From assembly GCA_030591825.1 (NCBI GenBank), contig JAUVAG010000034.1, positions 1 to 8,032 on the forward strand: DNA of 8,032 nucleotides, in the 5' to 3' direction. The notes beneath the pieces are model-generated. The model saw only the letters and a program-made list of their open reading frames with translations, made no database searches and was not told where the DNA came from. The translations under genes and the position numbers were made by a program. Origin of the DNA: Dethiosulfatibacter sp. Its GTDB lineage: Bacteria; Bacillota; Clostridia; Tissierellales; Dethiosulfatibacteraceae. The stretch's first letter is position 1, and each line of letters starts with the position of its first letter. Below, in pieces: positions 1 to 6,158 of the stretch.

Positions 1-181
1 GAAAAAGCGCTTGTTGATAAACACGTTCAAAATCAGCCGCAAATTCGAGATGGTGTGGATAACTTTTCAAAAAGTATTTTTCGAATAACAATGGCAGGTA
101 TAAATAAATTTACCTTTCATAGCTGAGTCAAAGTTGAAGAACTTGACAACATTCTTGATGAATTTAGAGAGGAGGATTAAT
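1..181. other. Left edge, no identifiable gene
   Basis: I recognise no gene here. On the + strand the first frame is open from the window edge to a TGA at 124-126. It then continues without a start codon as a short acidic stretch (127-180, ending in residues DEFREED) to a TAA at 178-180 that overlaps the ribosome binding site of the next gene. On the - strand a frame is open from the edge to a TAA at 110-112, about 36 codons, with protein-like composition. Neither resembles HydC or the HATPase protein that often precede the [2Fe-2S] gene in related clusters. The stretch could be the 3' end of a diverged or broken gene, the end of an opposite-strand gene, or untranslated leader. Confidence 0.4.
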
Positions 182-184
182 TTG
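169..184 (+). promoter_or_regulatory. RBS deciding a TTG start
   Basis: GGAGG at 171-175 lies 6 nt before TTG at 182. This is ideal spacing and fixes the start of the [2Fe-2S] protein there. An in-frame upstream TTG at 134 has no comparable site and would add 16 residues not typical of the family. Confidence 0.7.
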
Positions 185-574
185 AATATTAAATCACTGG
201 ATGAACTAAAAAAAATCAGGGAAAACTCCTTGAAAAAAGTCAATCTTAGAGAAACAGGTGAAGGCTCCGATGAAACTATAGAATTGATGGTAGGAATGGC
301 TACCTGCGGAATTGCAGCCGGTGCAAGAGTTACTCTTGAAGCCCTCCTTGACGAAATCAGCAAACAAGATTTAAAGAACATAAAGATTGTACAGGTTGGA
401 TGTCTTGGTTACTGTCATTCAGAACCCATTGTTCAGGTCAATGAACCCGGAAAAGAACCTGTTCTATACGGAAAGGTTGATAATGCAAAAGCAAGAGATA
501 TTATCAACAAGCATATTTTAAAACACGAACTACTGGATGATTCAATAATAATTAACACATTTGAAAAAGCATAA
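182..574 (+). CDS. Thioredoxin-like [2Fe-2S] ferredoxin, hydrogenase-associated
   Basis: This is a 130-residue soluble protein of the thioredoxin-fold [2Fe-2S] family, related to the C-terminal half of NuoE. Such proteins are commonly encoded just before hydB and hydA in clostridial bifurcating-hydrogenase clusters and are probably accessory electron-transfer or structural subunits. Visible motifs are a Cys42-Gly-Ile-Ala-Ala-Gly segment (within residues 38-48) and Cys74-x3-Cys78 in a VGCLGYC context. Only three of the four cysteines expected from canonical NuoE domains are present. The position of the fourth ligand, four residues after Cys42, is occupied by glycine or alanine, which I recall as usual for this hydrogenase-linked subfamily. 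A TTG start is chosen because GGAGG precedes it by 6 nt. The gene ends 16 nt before hydB and is almost certainly co-transcribed with it. The family call is firm, the exact role is inferred. Confidence 0.85.
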   Translation: MNIKSLDELKKIRENSLKKVNLRETGEGSDETIELMVGMATCGIAAGARVTLEALLDEISKQDLKNIKIVQVGCLGYCHSEPIVQVNEPGKEPVLYGKVDNAKARDIINKHILKHELLDDSIIINTFEKA

Positions 575-590
575 TTATAAGGAGGGTGCA

Positions 591-2384
591 ATGGACAAAA
601 TCAGAAGTCACATTATGGTCTGTGGAGGAACAGGCTGTCTAGCTTCAGGAAGTGAAGAATTAATTACCGCTCTAAATAATGAACTAGTAAAAGCAGGTTA
701 TGACAAGGAAATAACTGTAATCAAAACAGGTTGTTTCGGTTTTTGCGGTCAGGGTCCAATAGTTAAAATTCATCCTGACAATATATTCTACGTACAGGTA
801 AAACCAGATGACGCCATAGAAATTATTAATGAACATATAGTAAAGGGACGTCTTGTAGAAAGACTTCTATTTGAAGAACCTGAGGAAAAGAAAAAGCTGG
901 ATAAGCATGATAAAATGGCTTTTTACAAAAAACAATATAGAATTGCGCTTAGAAACTGTGGTCTCATAGATCCGGAAGATATTGAAGAATATATAGCTTT
1001 TAGGGGTTATGAGGCTCTTGGCACAGTTCTAGGTGACATGTCTCCACCAGAAGTCTGTACATTGATTAAGGATGCAGGTTTACGAGGACGTGGCGGCGGC
1101 GGATTCCCTACAGGTCTTAAATGGGAGCTAACAAACAAATCTTCCGGTGATGAAAAATATATAATATGCAACGCTGATGAAGGTGACCCAGGTGCCTTCA
1201 TGGACAGGTCCATACTTGAAGGCGATCCTCACTCTGTAATTGAAGCAATGGCAATTGGAGGATATGCAACAGGTGCAAATAATGGAATAGTTTATATAAG
1301 AGCTGAGTATCCCCTTGCCATAGCAAGACTTGAAAAAGCCATAAACCAGGCAAGAAGCTTCGGTCTTCTGGGCGAAAACATATTCGATTCAGGATTTGCT
1401 TTTGATATCAAGGTTAAGCTTGGTGCAGGAGCATTTGTATGCGGTGAAGAAACTGCTCTAATTCATTCAGTAGAAGGATCAAGGGGCGAACCTACAAAGA
1501 AACCTCCCTTCCCTTCTGAATCTGGATATCTGGGCAAGCCTACTACTGTAAACAATGTCGAAACATTTGCAAATATCTGCCCTATAATTCTCAAGGGTGC
1601 AGAGTGGTTTTCTTCCATTGGAACTGAAACCTCAAAAGGAACCAAGGTTTTTGCTCTTGCAGGAAATGTAAACAACGTTGGACTTGTTGAAGTTCCTATG
1701 GGTACTACACTAAGGGAAATAATATTCGACATTGGTGGTGGAATAGTCGACGACAAAGGCTTCAAGGCAGTACAAACCGGAGGTCCTTCGGGTGGAGTAA
1801 TCACTGTAGATGATTTGGATACTCCTATTGACTATGAAAGTCTCAAGGCCATAGGATCCATGATGGGTTCAGGTGGTATGATTGTAATGGACGATGAAAC
1901 ATGCATGGTAAATATTGCGAAGTTTTATCTTGATTTCACTCAGGATGAATCTTGTGGTAAATGTACTCCATGTAGAATCGGAACAAAAAGAATGTTTGAA
2001 ATACTTCAAAAGATTACAAATGGTGAAGCAACAATGGACGATCTTGAACATATGGATGTTTTAGCAAGAATGATCAAGGACACAGCTCTTTGCGGTCTGG
2101 GTCAGACTGCTCCAAATCCAGTACTGAGCACCATGAAATATTTCAAAGAAGAATATCTCGAGCATGTACTTGAAGGAAAATGCAGAGCTGGCGAATGCAA
2201 GGCTCTTGCAAAATATTCAATAAATCCCGAAAAATGCATAGGCTGTACTGCATGCGCAAAAGTCTGTCCTGTTGATTGTATCGAAGGAAAGGTCAAGGAA
2301 GTACATATCATTGACCAGGACAAGTGCATTAAATGCGGTGCTTGCTACGATGCCTGCAAATTTGATGCAGTAATAAAACCGTAA
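591..2384 (+). CDS. hydB: [FeFe]-hydrogenase NuoF-like subunit HydB
   Basis: The diaphorase subunit of a cytoplasmic electron-bifurcating [FeFe] hydrogenase binds FMN and NAD(H) and passes electrons between NADH, ferredoxin and the H-cluster subunit. The 597 residues hold four parts: an N-terminal thioredoxin-like [2Fe-2S] domain (Cys11, Cys16, Cys48, Cys52); a NuoF core with the glycine-rich FMN/NAD loop GLRGRGGGGF (163-172), NADEGDPGAF (194-203) and CGEETAL near 284-290; a [4Fe-4S] site (Cys455, Cys458, Cys461, Cys501); and a C-terminal 2[4Fe-4S] ferredoxin domain (Cys549/552/555/559 and Cys579/582/585/589). Length and domain order match HydB of Thermotoga and Acetobacterium-type enzymes. 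ATG 591 is chosen over an upstream in-frame ATG at 561 because GGAGGG ends 4-5 nt before it and the extension would overlap the previous gene. hydA follows after 14 nt. Cys531 and Cys536 lie outside the Fe-S motifs and could form a metal site with His525. Confidence 0.95.
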   Translation: MDKIRSHIMVCGGTGCLASGSEELITALNNELVKAGYDKEITVIKTGCFGFCGQGPIVKIHPDNIFYVQVKPDDAIEIINEHIVKGRLVERLLFEEPEEKKKLDKHDKMAFYKKQYRIALRNCGLIDPEDIEEYIAFRGYEALGTVLGDMSPPEVCTLIKDAGLRGRGGGGFPTGLKWELTNKSSGDEKYIICNADEGDPGAFMDRSILEGDPHSVIEAMAIGGYATGANNGIVYIRAEYPLAIARLEKAINQARSFGLLGENIFDSGFAFDIKVKLGAGAFVCGEETALIHSVEGSRGEPTKKPPFPSESGYLGKPTTVNNVETFANICPIILKGAEWFSSIGTETSKGTKVFALAGNVNNVGLVEVPMGTTLREIIFDIGGGIVDDKGFKAVQTGGPSGGVITVDDLDTPIDYESLKAIGSMMGSGGMIVMDDETCMVNIAKFYLDFTQDESCGKCTPCRIGTKRMFEILQKITNGEATMDDLEHMDVLARMIKDTALCGLGQTAPNPVLSTMKYFKEEYLEHVLEGKCRAGECKALAKYSINPEKCIGCTACAKVCPVDCIEGKVKEVHIIDQDKCIKCGACYDACKFDAVIKP

Positions 2385-2398
2385 AGGAGGTATGGTGA

Positions 2399-4141
2399 AT
2401 GGAAATGGTAAACATAGTATTCAATGGAAACAAAATACAAGTTGAAAAAGGAAGCACAATACTTGAAGTTGCAAATAAGATTGGTGTTCACATACCTACA
2501 TTATGCCACTTAAACCTTGAAGGTTTTGGAATAGTGAATCAGGTCGCTTCATGCAGAGTCTGTGTTGTGGAAGTTGAAGGAAGACCTACCCTGGTACCTT
2601 CCTGTGCTGAAAAGGTTTATGAAGGAATGGTAATACATTCCGATTCATTAAGAGCCATGAACGGTAGGAGGATGGCTGTAGAACTATTACTATCAAACCA
2701 TCCAAAGGACTGTCTGAGTTGTCCAAAAAATCTGGAGTGTGATCTTCAGGCATTGGCTCAAGAACTAGGTATACGTGAAATTCCATGGGAAGGTGAAATG
2801 CTAAATTATGAAAAGGATAATTCCAGTTTTTCACTAATAAAGGATCCAAACAAGTGTGTAATGTGCAGAAGATGTGAAACAATGTGCAACGAGGTTCAAA
2901 CATGTAATGTACTATCAGCTGTAAACAGAGGATTTGAATCCTTTGTTGGTCCTGCTTTCAACATGGACATGGCTGATACCTCATGTACCTTCTGCGGTCA
3001 GTGTGTAGCTGTATGTCCAACTGCAGCACTAACTGAAGTTGACAATACCTCACAAGTATGGACGGCCCTGGCAAATCCTGAAAAGCATGTAGTAGTACAG
3101 ATTGCTCCTGCAGTAAGGGTTGCTATAGGTGAAATGTTCGGTATGAAACTAGGTACAATAACCACAGGTAAAATTGCTACCGCCCTTAGGCGAATGGGGT
3201 TTGATGGTGTATTTGATACCGACTTCAGTGCAGACCTCACAATAATGGAGGAGGCTTCTGAACTGATTCATAGAATCCAGCACAACGGCACACTTCCTAT
3301 GCTAACTAGTTGCTGCCCTGCATGGGTCAAGTTCTTTGAACATCAGTTCCCTGACCTTCTTGACATACCTTCTACGTGCAAGTCACCTCAGATCATGTTC
3401 GGTGCAATAGCTAAGACATATTATGCCGAAAAGAAAAAACTTGATCCTCACGATATAACGGTAGTATCCGTAATGCCCTGTCTGGCAAAGAAAGCTGAGT
3501 CAAAAAGACCTGAACTTACCAAAGACGAAGATTCAAATGTCGACATAGTAATTACTACAAGGGAGTTCGCACGAATGATGAGATCAGCTGGAATAGATTT
3601 TCCAAATCTGGAAGACAGCGACTTCGACAAGCTTATGGGTGAAAGCTCCGGAGCATCAGTAATATTCGGTACCACAGGTGGTGTTATTGAAGCTGCAATA
3701 AGAACTGCATATGAATGGATAACTGGTGAAGAGCTTGAGAATGTAGATTTCGTACAGTTGAGAGGTCTTGAAGGTATACGTGAAGCCACAGTAATGGTAG
3801 GCGACATGGAACTGAAAATAGGCATAGCTCATGGTCTTGGAAATGCAAGAAAGCTCCTTGAAGACATACGGGATGGAAAATCAAAATTCCATGCCATTGA
3901 AATAATGGCATGTCCTGGAGGCTGTATCGGTGGTGGCGGTCAGCCATATCACCACGGCGACATGAATATTATTAAAGAACGTCAAAAAGCAATCTATGCT
4001 GAAGACAAGGGCAAAACGAGAAGAAAATCTCATGAAAACAAAGAAATAATCAAGCTTTATGAAGAATACCTGGGTAAACCTTATGGAGAGAAAGCCCACG
4101 AACTTCTTCATACACACTACGAACCTAGGGAGAAAATTTAG
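2399..4141 (+). CDS. hydA: [FeFe]-hydrogenase catalytic subunit HydA
   Basis: The catalytic subunit makes or oxidises H2 at a binuclear [FeFe] H-cluster. The 580 residues contain a NuoG-like [2Fe-2S] domain (Cys36, Cys52, Cys55, Cys69), a His-ligated [4Fe-4S] site (His101, Cys105, Cys108, Cys114), a 2[4Fe-4S] domain (Cys153/156/159/163 and Cys196/199/202/206), then the H domain. All three H-cluster signatures are canonical: TSCCPAW (303-309), MPCLAKKAE (359-367) and EIMACPGGCIGGGGQP (from 501). The inferred H-cluster ligands are Cys306, Cys361, Cys505 and Cys509, and Cys305 is the likely proton-relay cysteine. A small-subunit-like domain closes the C-terminus. No signal peptide is present, so the enzyme is cytoplasmic. 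Length fits the bifurcating group without the extra C-terminal [2Fe-2S] domain of Thermotoga HydA. ATG 2399 sits 8 nt after AGGAGG; ATG 2405 is a less likely alternative. The downstream neighbour is convergent. Confidence 0.96.
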   Translation: MEMVNIVFNGNKIQVEKGSTILEVANKIGVHIPTLCHLNLEGFGIVNQVASCRVCVVEVEGRPTLVPSCAEKVYEGMVIHSDSLRAMNGRRMAVELLLSNHPKDCLSCPKNLECDLQALAQELGIREIPWEGEMLNYEKDNSSFSLIKDPNKCVMCRRCETMCNEVQTCNVLSAVNRGFESFVGPAFNMDMADTSCTFCGQCVAVCPTAALTEVDNTSQVWTALANPEKHVVVQIAPAVRVAIGEMFGMKLGTITTGKIATALRRMGFDGVFDTDFSADLTIMEEASELIHRIQHNGTLPMLTSCCPAWVKFFEHQFPDLLDIPSTCKSPQIMFGAIAKTYYAEKKKLDPHDITVVSVMPCLAKKAESKRPELTKDEDSNVDIVITTREFARMMRSAGIDFPNLEDSDFDKLMGESSGASVIFGTTGGVIEAAIRTAYEWITGEELENVDFVQLRGLEGIREATVMVGDMELKIGIAHGLGNARKLLEDIRDGKSKFHAIEIMACPGGCIGGGGQPYHHGDMNIIKERQKAIYAEDKGKTRRKSHENKEIIKLYEEYLGKPYGEKAHELLHTHYEPREKI

Positions 4142-4197
4142 GTTTATCAAGTCTAACAACTATAATTGATACAATTAAACTCTATCTTAAAAACAAT

Positions 4198-4223
4198 GAG
4201 CTGATATCTATAGATATCAGCTC
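4198..4223. terminator. Inverted repeat terminator between convergent genes
   Basis: A perfect 11-bp inverted repeat, GAGCTGATATC and GATATCAGCTC, flanks a TATA loop. Read on the - strand it is followed after 4 nt by five T (plus-strand 4189-4193), so it suits the rubredoxin transcript best. On the + strand the downstream T run is weak (ttt after aaac). Its position between the stops of hydA and the rubredoxin gene suggests bidirectional termination. Confidence 0.75.
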
Positions 4224-4244
4224 AAACTTTATACAAAACAACTT

Positions 4245-4406
4245 TTATTCAACTTTTTGAAAATCTTCCTTCCCTGCTCCACACAAAGGACAAACCCATC
4301 CATCAGGCAAATCTTCAAATTTTACTCCCGGTGCAATTCCACCGTCATCATCTCCTGCTGCTGGATCATAAATATATCCACAGGGTATGCATTCCCACTT
4401 TTCCAT
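4245..4406 (-). CDS. Rubredoxin
   Basis: This 53-residue cytoplasmic one-electron carrier has a mononuclear Fe(Cys)4 centre. Both knuckles are present, Cys6-x2-Cys9-Gly-Tyr and Cys39-Pro-Leu-Cys42-Gly, with the family hallmarks IYDPAAGD, the Asp-rich loop, [15 protein letters not shown] and a C-terminal FQKVE, all at the usual spacing. The length is typical of clostridial rubredoxins. ATG 4406 is preceded by AGGAGG at 4414-4419. The gene begins 18 nt after the stop of the ferredoxin gene, so the two form a small redox-carrier unit. In anaerobes rubredoxin commonly feeds oxygen- or peroxide-reducing enzymes such as rubrerythrin or flavodiiron proteins. The window does not show the partner here. 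Confidence 0.96.
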   Translation of the reverse strand: MEKWECIPCGYIYDPAAGDDDGGIAPGVKFEDLPDGWVCPLCGAGKEDFQKVE

Positions 4407-4424
4407 TTAGTATCCTCCTATAAT

Positions 4425-4601
4425 TTATACTTGTATTATACATTCAACTGGACATTCTCCTGAGCATGCACCGCAGTCTATGCACGAATCTTCGTCGATT
4501 TTTCTTTTTGAATCTTCAACTTCAGATATGCATGATACTGGACAAACAGGCTCACAAGCTCCACAGCCTATGCATTCGCTTTCATTGATTCTATAAGCCA
4601 T
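4425..4601 (-). CDS. 2[4Fe-4S] clostridial-type ferredoxin
   Basis: This 58-residue low-potential electron carrier has two classical Cys-x2-Cys-x2-Cys-x3-Cys-Pro motifs, at Cys10/13/16/20 and Cys40/43/46/50. Each is followed by an additional cysteine in a CPVxC context (Cys24 and Cys54). The protein is essentially only the bacterial-type ferredoxin fold, with a slightly long linker rich in Lys, Glu and Asp between the motifs. ATG 4601 is preceded by AAGGAGGT at about 4608-4615. The gene lies 42 nt after the small membrane-protein gene, with no obvious terminator between them, and 18 nt before rubredoxin. Ferredoxin of this kind is the usual partner of bifurcating hydrogenases, so the nearby hyd genes make it a candidate substrate. 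That link is inference from proximity and function. Confidence 0.96.
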   Translation of the reverse strand: MAYRINESECIGCGACEPVCPVSCISEVEDSKRKIDEDSCIDCGACSGECPVECIIQV

Positions 4602-4643
4602 TACTACACCTCCTTCGAAAATATTTAATCAAATTAACTAAAT

Positions 4644-5075
4644 CTATTTGTTTAATTTGTTTATCCTATCATTTAATTCTTCCTTCGTCATTAAGCCTGA
4701 TTCATATAAATCTTTGTATTGCTTAGCATAATGATTGGTTTCATCAATTTTTATAAATTCTTCAGAGTCTTTTAGTTTATTTTGTGATTTCACATTACTT
4801 TTTCTTTTATCCAAGTTATCCTTGAACTTCTCCGCTATATCAGGCTTCCTGGACATCCTTTCCGTCCTGAAATCCGCTTCCCCGGATTTTGAGGCCTTGC
4901 TCGCTATTGACAATATCCTTGTCACTACAATAATTCCTATCACTATAACAATTATGACATTCCCGCTTTTTATGTTCATATTGGTTCTTAAAACTCTATT
5001 TAAAAGCATAAACAGCAGATATATTGAAATGACTGTTCCAAAAATTGAACTTTGTTTTTTGTTTTTACCCGCCAT
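4644..5075 (-). CDS. Small two-helix membrane protein with SHOCT-like C-terminus
   Basis: I do not recognise a named family for the whole protein. It has 143 residues: a short basic N-terminus (MAGKNKKQSS), a hydrophobic helix at about 11-29, a second at about 40-57 rich in Val and Ile, then a highly charged, probably soluble region. The last 28 residues (about 116-143, with YAKQYKDLYESGLMTKEEL) resemble the SHOCT domain, a short helical C-terminal module in which a Gly-Leu-hydrophobic-Thr/Ser-x-Glu-Glu turn precedes a final helix. SHOCT domains occur on many small bacterial membrane proteins and are thought to mediate oligomerisation. ATG 5075 is supported by AGGAGG about 4 nt upstream, a slightly short spacing. 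An in-frame ATG at 5105 has no ribosome binding site. The gene lies between the YdbC terminator and the ferredoxin gene and may be transcribed with the latter. Function is unknown. Confidence 0.75.
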   Translation of the reverse strand: MAGKNKKQSSIFGTVISIYLLFMLLNRVLRTNMNIKSGNVIIVIVIGIIVVTRILSIASKASKSGEADFRTERMSRKPDIAEKFKDNLDKRKSNVKSQNKLKDSEEFIKIDETNHYAKQYKDLYESGLMTKEELNDRINKLNK

Positions 5076-5103
5076 ATACCCTCCTAAAATTAAATATATA
5101 TAC

Positions 5104-5132
5104 ATTATAAACTTAAATAAAAAAAATAACCA
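5104..5132 (-). promoter_or_regulatory. Possible promoter of the SHOCT-like protein gene
   Basis: A perfect TATAAT (5104-5109) on the - strand lies 17 nt from a poor -35 element, TGGTTA (5127-5132). The -35 falls in the stem of the upstream terminator. A promoter is needed here because that terminator should stop transcription from the YdbC gene. The call rests mainly on the -10 element and on this logic. Confidence 0.35.
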
Positions 5133-5151
5133 GTCTTTTAACGGTTATTTT
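5113..5151 (-). terminator. Rho-independent terminator after the YdbC gene
   Basis: On the - strand a 9-bp stem, AAAATAACC with GGTTATTTT (plus-strand 5143-5151 and 5123-5131), encloses an 11-nt loop and runs directly into eight T (5119-5126). It begins about 10 nt after the YdbC stop codon, a classical position. Confidence 0.85.
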
Positions 5152-5160
5152 AATAAATCA

Positions 5161-5382
5161 TTATTCAATTTCTAGCTCGTTCAATATATCTCTAAGCTGT
5201 ATAAGTTCTTCAGCAGAAAAGGTTACTCCCTTTGTCATCTTTTCATGATCCGGATCCCATTCTCTTATGTCATACTTTGGTTCCCTTTCATTCCAGCTAA
5301 CAAGTGTAAGTTCCTTTTTCCAGCCTTTTGCATTTTCAGATAATTCACCGAATTTAGTTACTACTTCAAATTTAAATGCCAT
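5161..5382 (-). CDS. ydbC: YdbC/PC4-family nucleic-acid-binding protein
   Basis: This 73-residue protein is of the YdbC family, bacterial relatives of the eukaryotic transcription cofactor PC4 that bind single-stranded DNA as dimers. Family features visible along its length are the N-terminal FKFEVVTKFGELSE strand pair, GWKKELTLVSWNEREPKYDI, the REWDPDHEKMTKGVTF segment, and a C-terminal helix starting at about residue 56 (AEELIQLRDILNELE). This matches the compact strand-plus-helix PC4 layout. ATG 5382 is preceded by GGAGG at 5388-5393. The gene has a candidate promoter and its own strong terminator, so it looks monocistronic. Its biological role in Firmicutes is poorly defined, probably DNA transactions or transcription. 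It is unlikely to be functionally tied to the trp genes upstream. Confidence 0.9.
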   Translation of the reverse strand: MAFKFEVVTKFGELSENAKGWKKELTLVSWNEREPKYDIREWDPDHEKMTKGVTFSAEELIQLRDILNELEIE

Positions 5383-5432
5383 TTCAACCTCCGAATGTTT
5401 CTATATATTTTAAGTCATATTATTTCTAATTG

Positions 5433-5462
5433 ATAATAACACATATTAGTCGCATAAATCAA
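5433..5462 (-). promoter_or_regulatory. Candidate sigma-A promoter of ydbC
   Basis: On the - strand TTGATT (5457-5462) and TATTAT (5433-5438) are separated by 18 nt. Each differs from consensus by one or two bases. A transcript would start around 5425, giving a leader of about 40 nt before the ydbC start. The surrounding A+T-rich intergenic stretch, 5383-5519, contains no other convincing feature. Confidence 0.5.
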
Positions 5463-5519
5463 TATTATATTATTCAATTCTAACAATAAGCTTGTCGCTA
5501 AAACTTGAAAATTTAATAT

Positions 5520-6158
5520 TTATCCTTTACTCCTCACAAGTTCTATGAATCTCTTAATCTTTCCTCCATCCTTAGAACCGTCAGTTTCAACTCCTGAACT
5601 TACATCGACACAGCATGGACTAATATGTTCCATGCCTTCCAATACATTATTTTCATTAAGTCCTCCGGCAAGTATAACAGGATATTTACTACCTATATCC
5701 TTGTATACTGCCCAGTTGAATTTCTCACCAAGACCTCCATAAGCTTTGTCTGAAAACTTATCCAGAAGAAATCCATCAACATTGTCAAATGTATCCAGAT
5801 GCTTCATGACCGTATCCAAGGGCTGATTCCCTATCCTTACAACCTTCCATATTTTGAAATCATAATTTTTTTTGAGTTCATCGAGCCTATCTATATATTT
5901 TTTATTTTCATCTCCATGAAGCTGAACAATCTTCAATCCAGATACAAGAGATTGTTCTATGTAATACGGGCTTTGATTAACAAATACACCTACAGGAGTT
6001 ATTGAATCGTCGAGTTCCTCTATAAATATTTTAAGCTGACTGAGGCTAACATTTCTCTTGCTCTCTGCAAGAACAAATCCAGCATATTCCGGATAATACC
6101 TGTTGACTATATCAACATCGTTGATGGTCCTAAGACCGCAAATTTTAATACTTGTCAT
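5520..6158 (-). CDS. trpF: Phosphoribosylanthranilate isomerase TrpF
   Basis: TrpF catalyses the Amadori rearrangement of N-(5'-phosphoribosyl)anthranilate to CdRP in tryptophan synthesis. It is a single TIM-barrel domain of 212 residues, normal for the family. Landmarks in order are KICGLR (residues 5-10, with the catalytic general base Cys7), FVLAESKRNVS (28-38), VGVFVNQ (56-62), VQLHGDE (78-84), LLDKF with the likely general acid Asp133, the loop GGLGEKF (141-147), VILAGGLNENNV (161-172) and the C-terminal phosphate-binding region VDVSSGVETDGSKD (184-197). The start ATG overlaps the trpC stop by 4 nt (ATGA), and a GAGGGG ribosome binding site lies inside trpC, indicating translational coupling. 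This is the last trp gene of the cluster. Neither trpB nor trpA follows, and no clear terminator is visible behind it. Confidence 0.97.
   Translation of the reverse strand: MTSIKICGLRTINDVDIVNRYYPEYAGFVLAESKRNVSLSQLKIFIEELDDSITPVGVFVNQSPYYIEQSLVSGLKIVQLHGDENKKYIDRLDELKKNYDFKIWKVVRIGNQPLDTVMKHLDTFDNVDGFLLDKFSDKAYGGLGEKFNWAVYKDIGSKYPVILAGGLNENNVLEGMEHISPCCVDVSSGVETDGSKDGGKIKRFIELVRSKG

Noticed and set aside
124..126. In-frame TGA as selenocysteine
   Set aside because: The flanking translation matches no selenoprotein family I know and no stem-loop follows; a plain stop is simpler.
143..148. Perfect TTGACA as a promoter -35 box
   Set aside because: No -10-like hexamer occurs 15-19 nt downstream; that space is occupied by the ribosome binding site of the next gene.
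67..381. Open frame on the - strand at the left edge
   Set aside because: It largely overlaps the well-supported [2Fe-2S] gene in antisense, is Ser/Phe-rich and lacks any recognisable motif.
2392..2446. Alternative ATG at 2392 just after the hydA Shine-Dalgarno site
   Set aside because: It is only 1 nt from the AGGAGG, is in another frame and hits a stop after about 17 codons.
4735..5175. Long open frame on the + strand across the SHOCT-like gene
   Set aside because: It has no ribosome binding site and is antisense to a better-supported gene; its hydrophobicity mirrors the membrane helices of the - strand gene.
5478..5510. Imperfect inverted repeat around AAGCTT as a trp terminator
   Set aside because: Pairing depends on wobble and mismatch, leaves almost no loop and is not followed by a T run.
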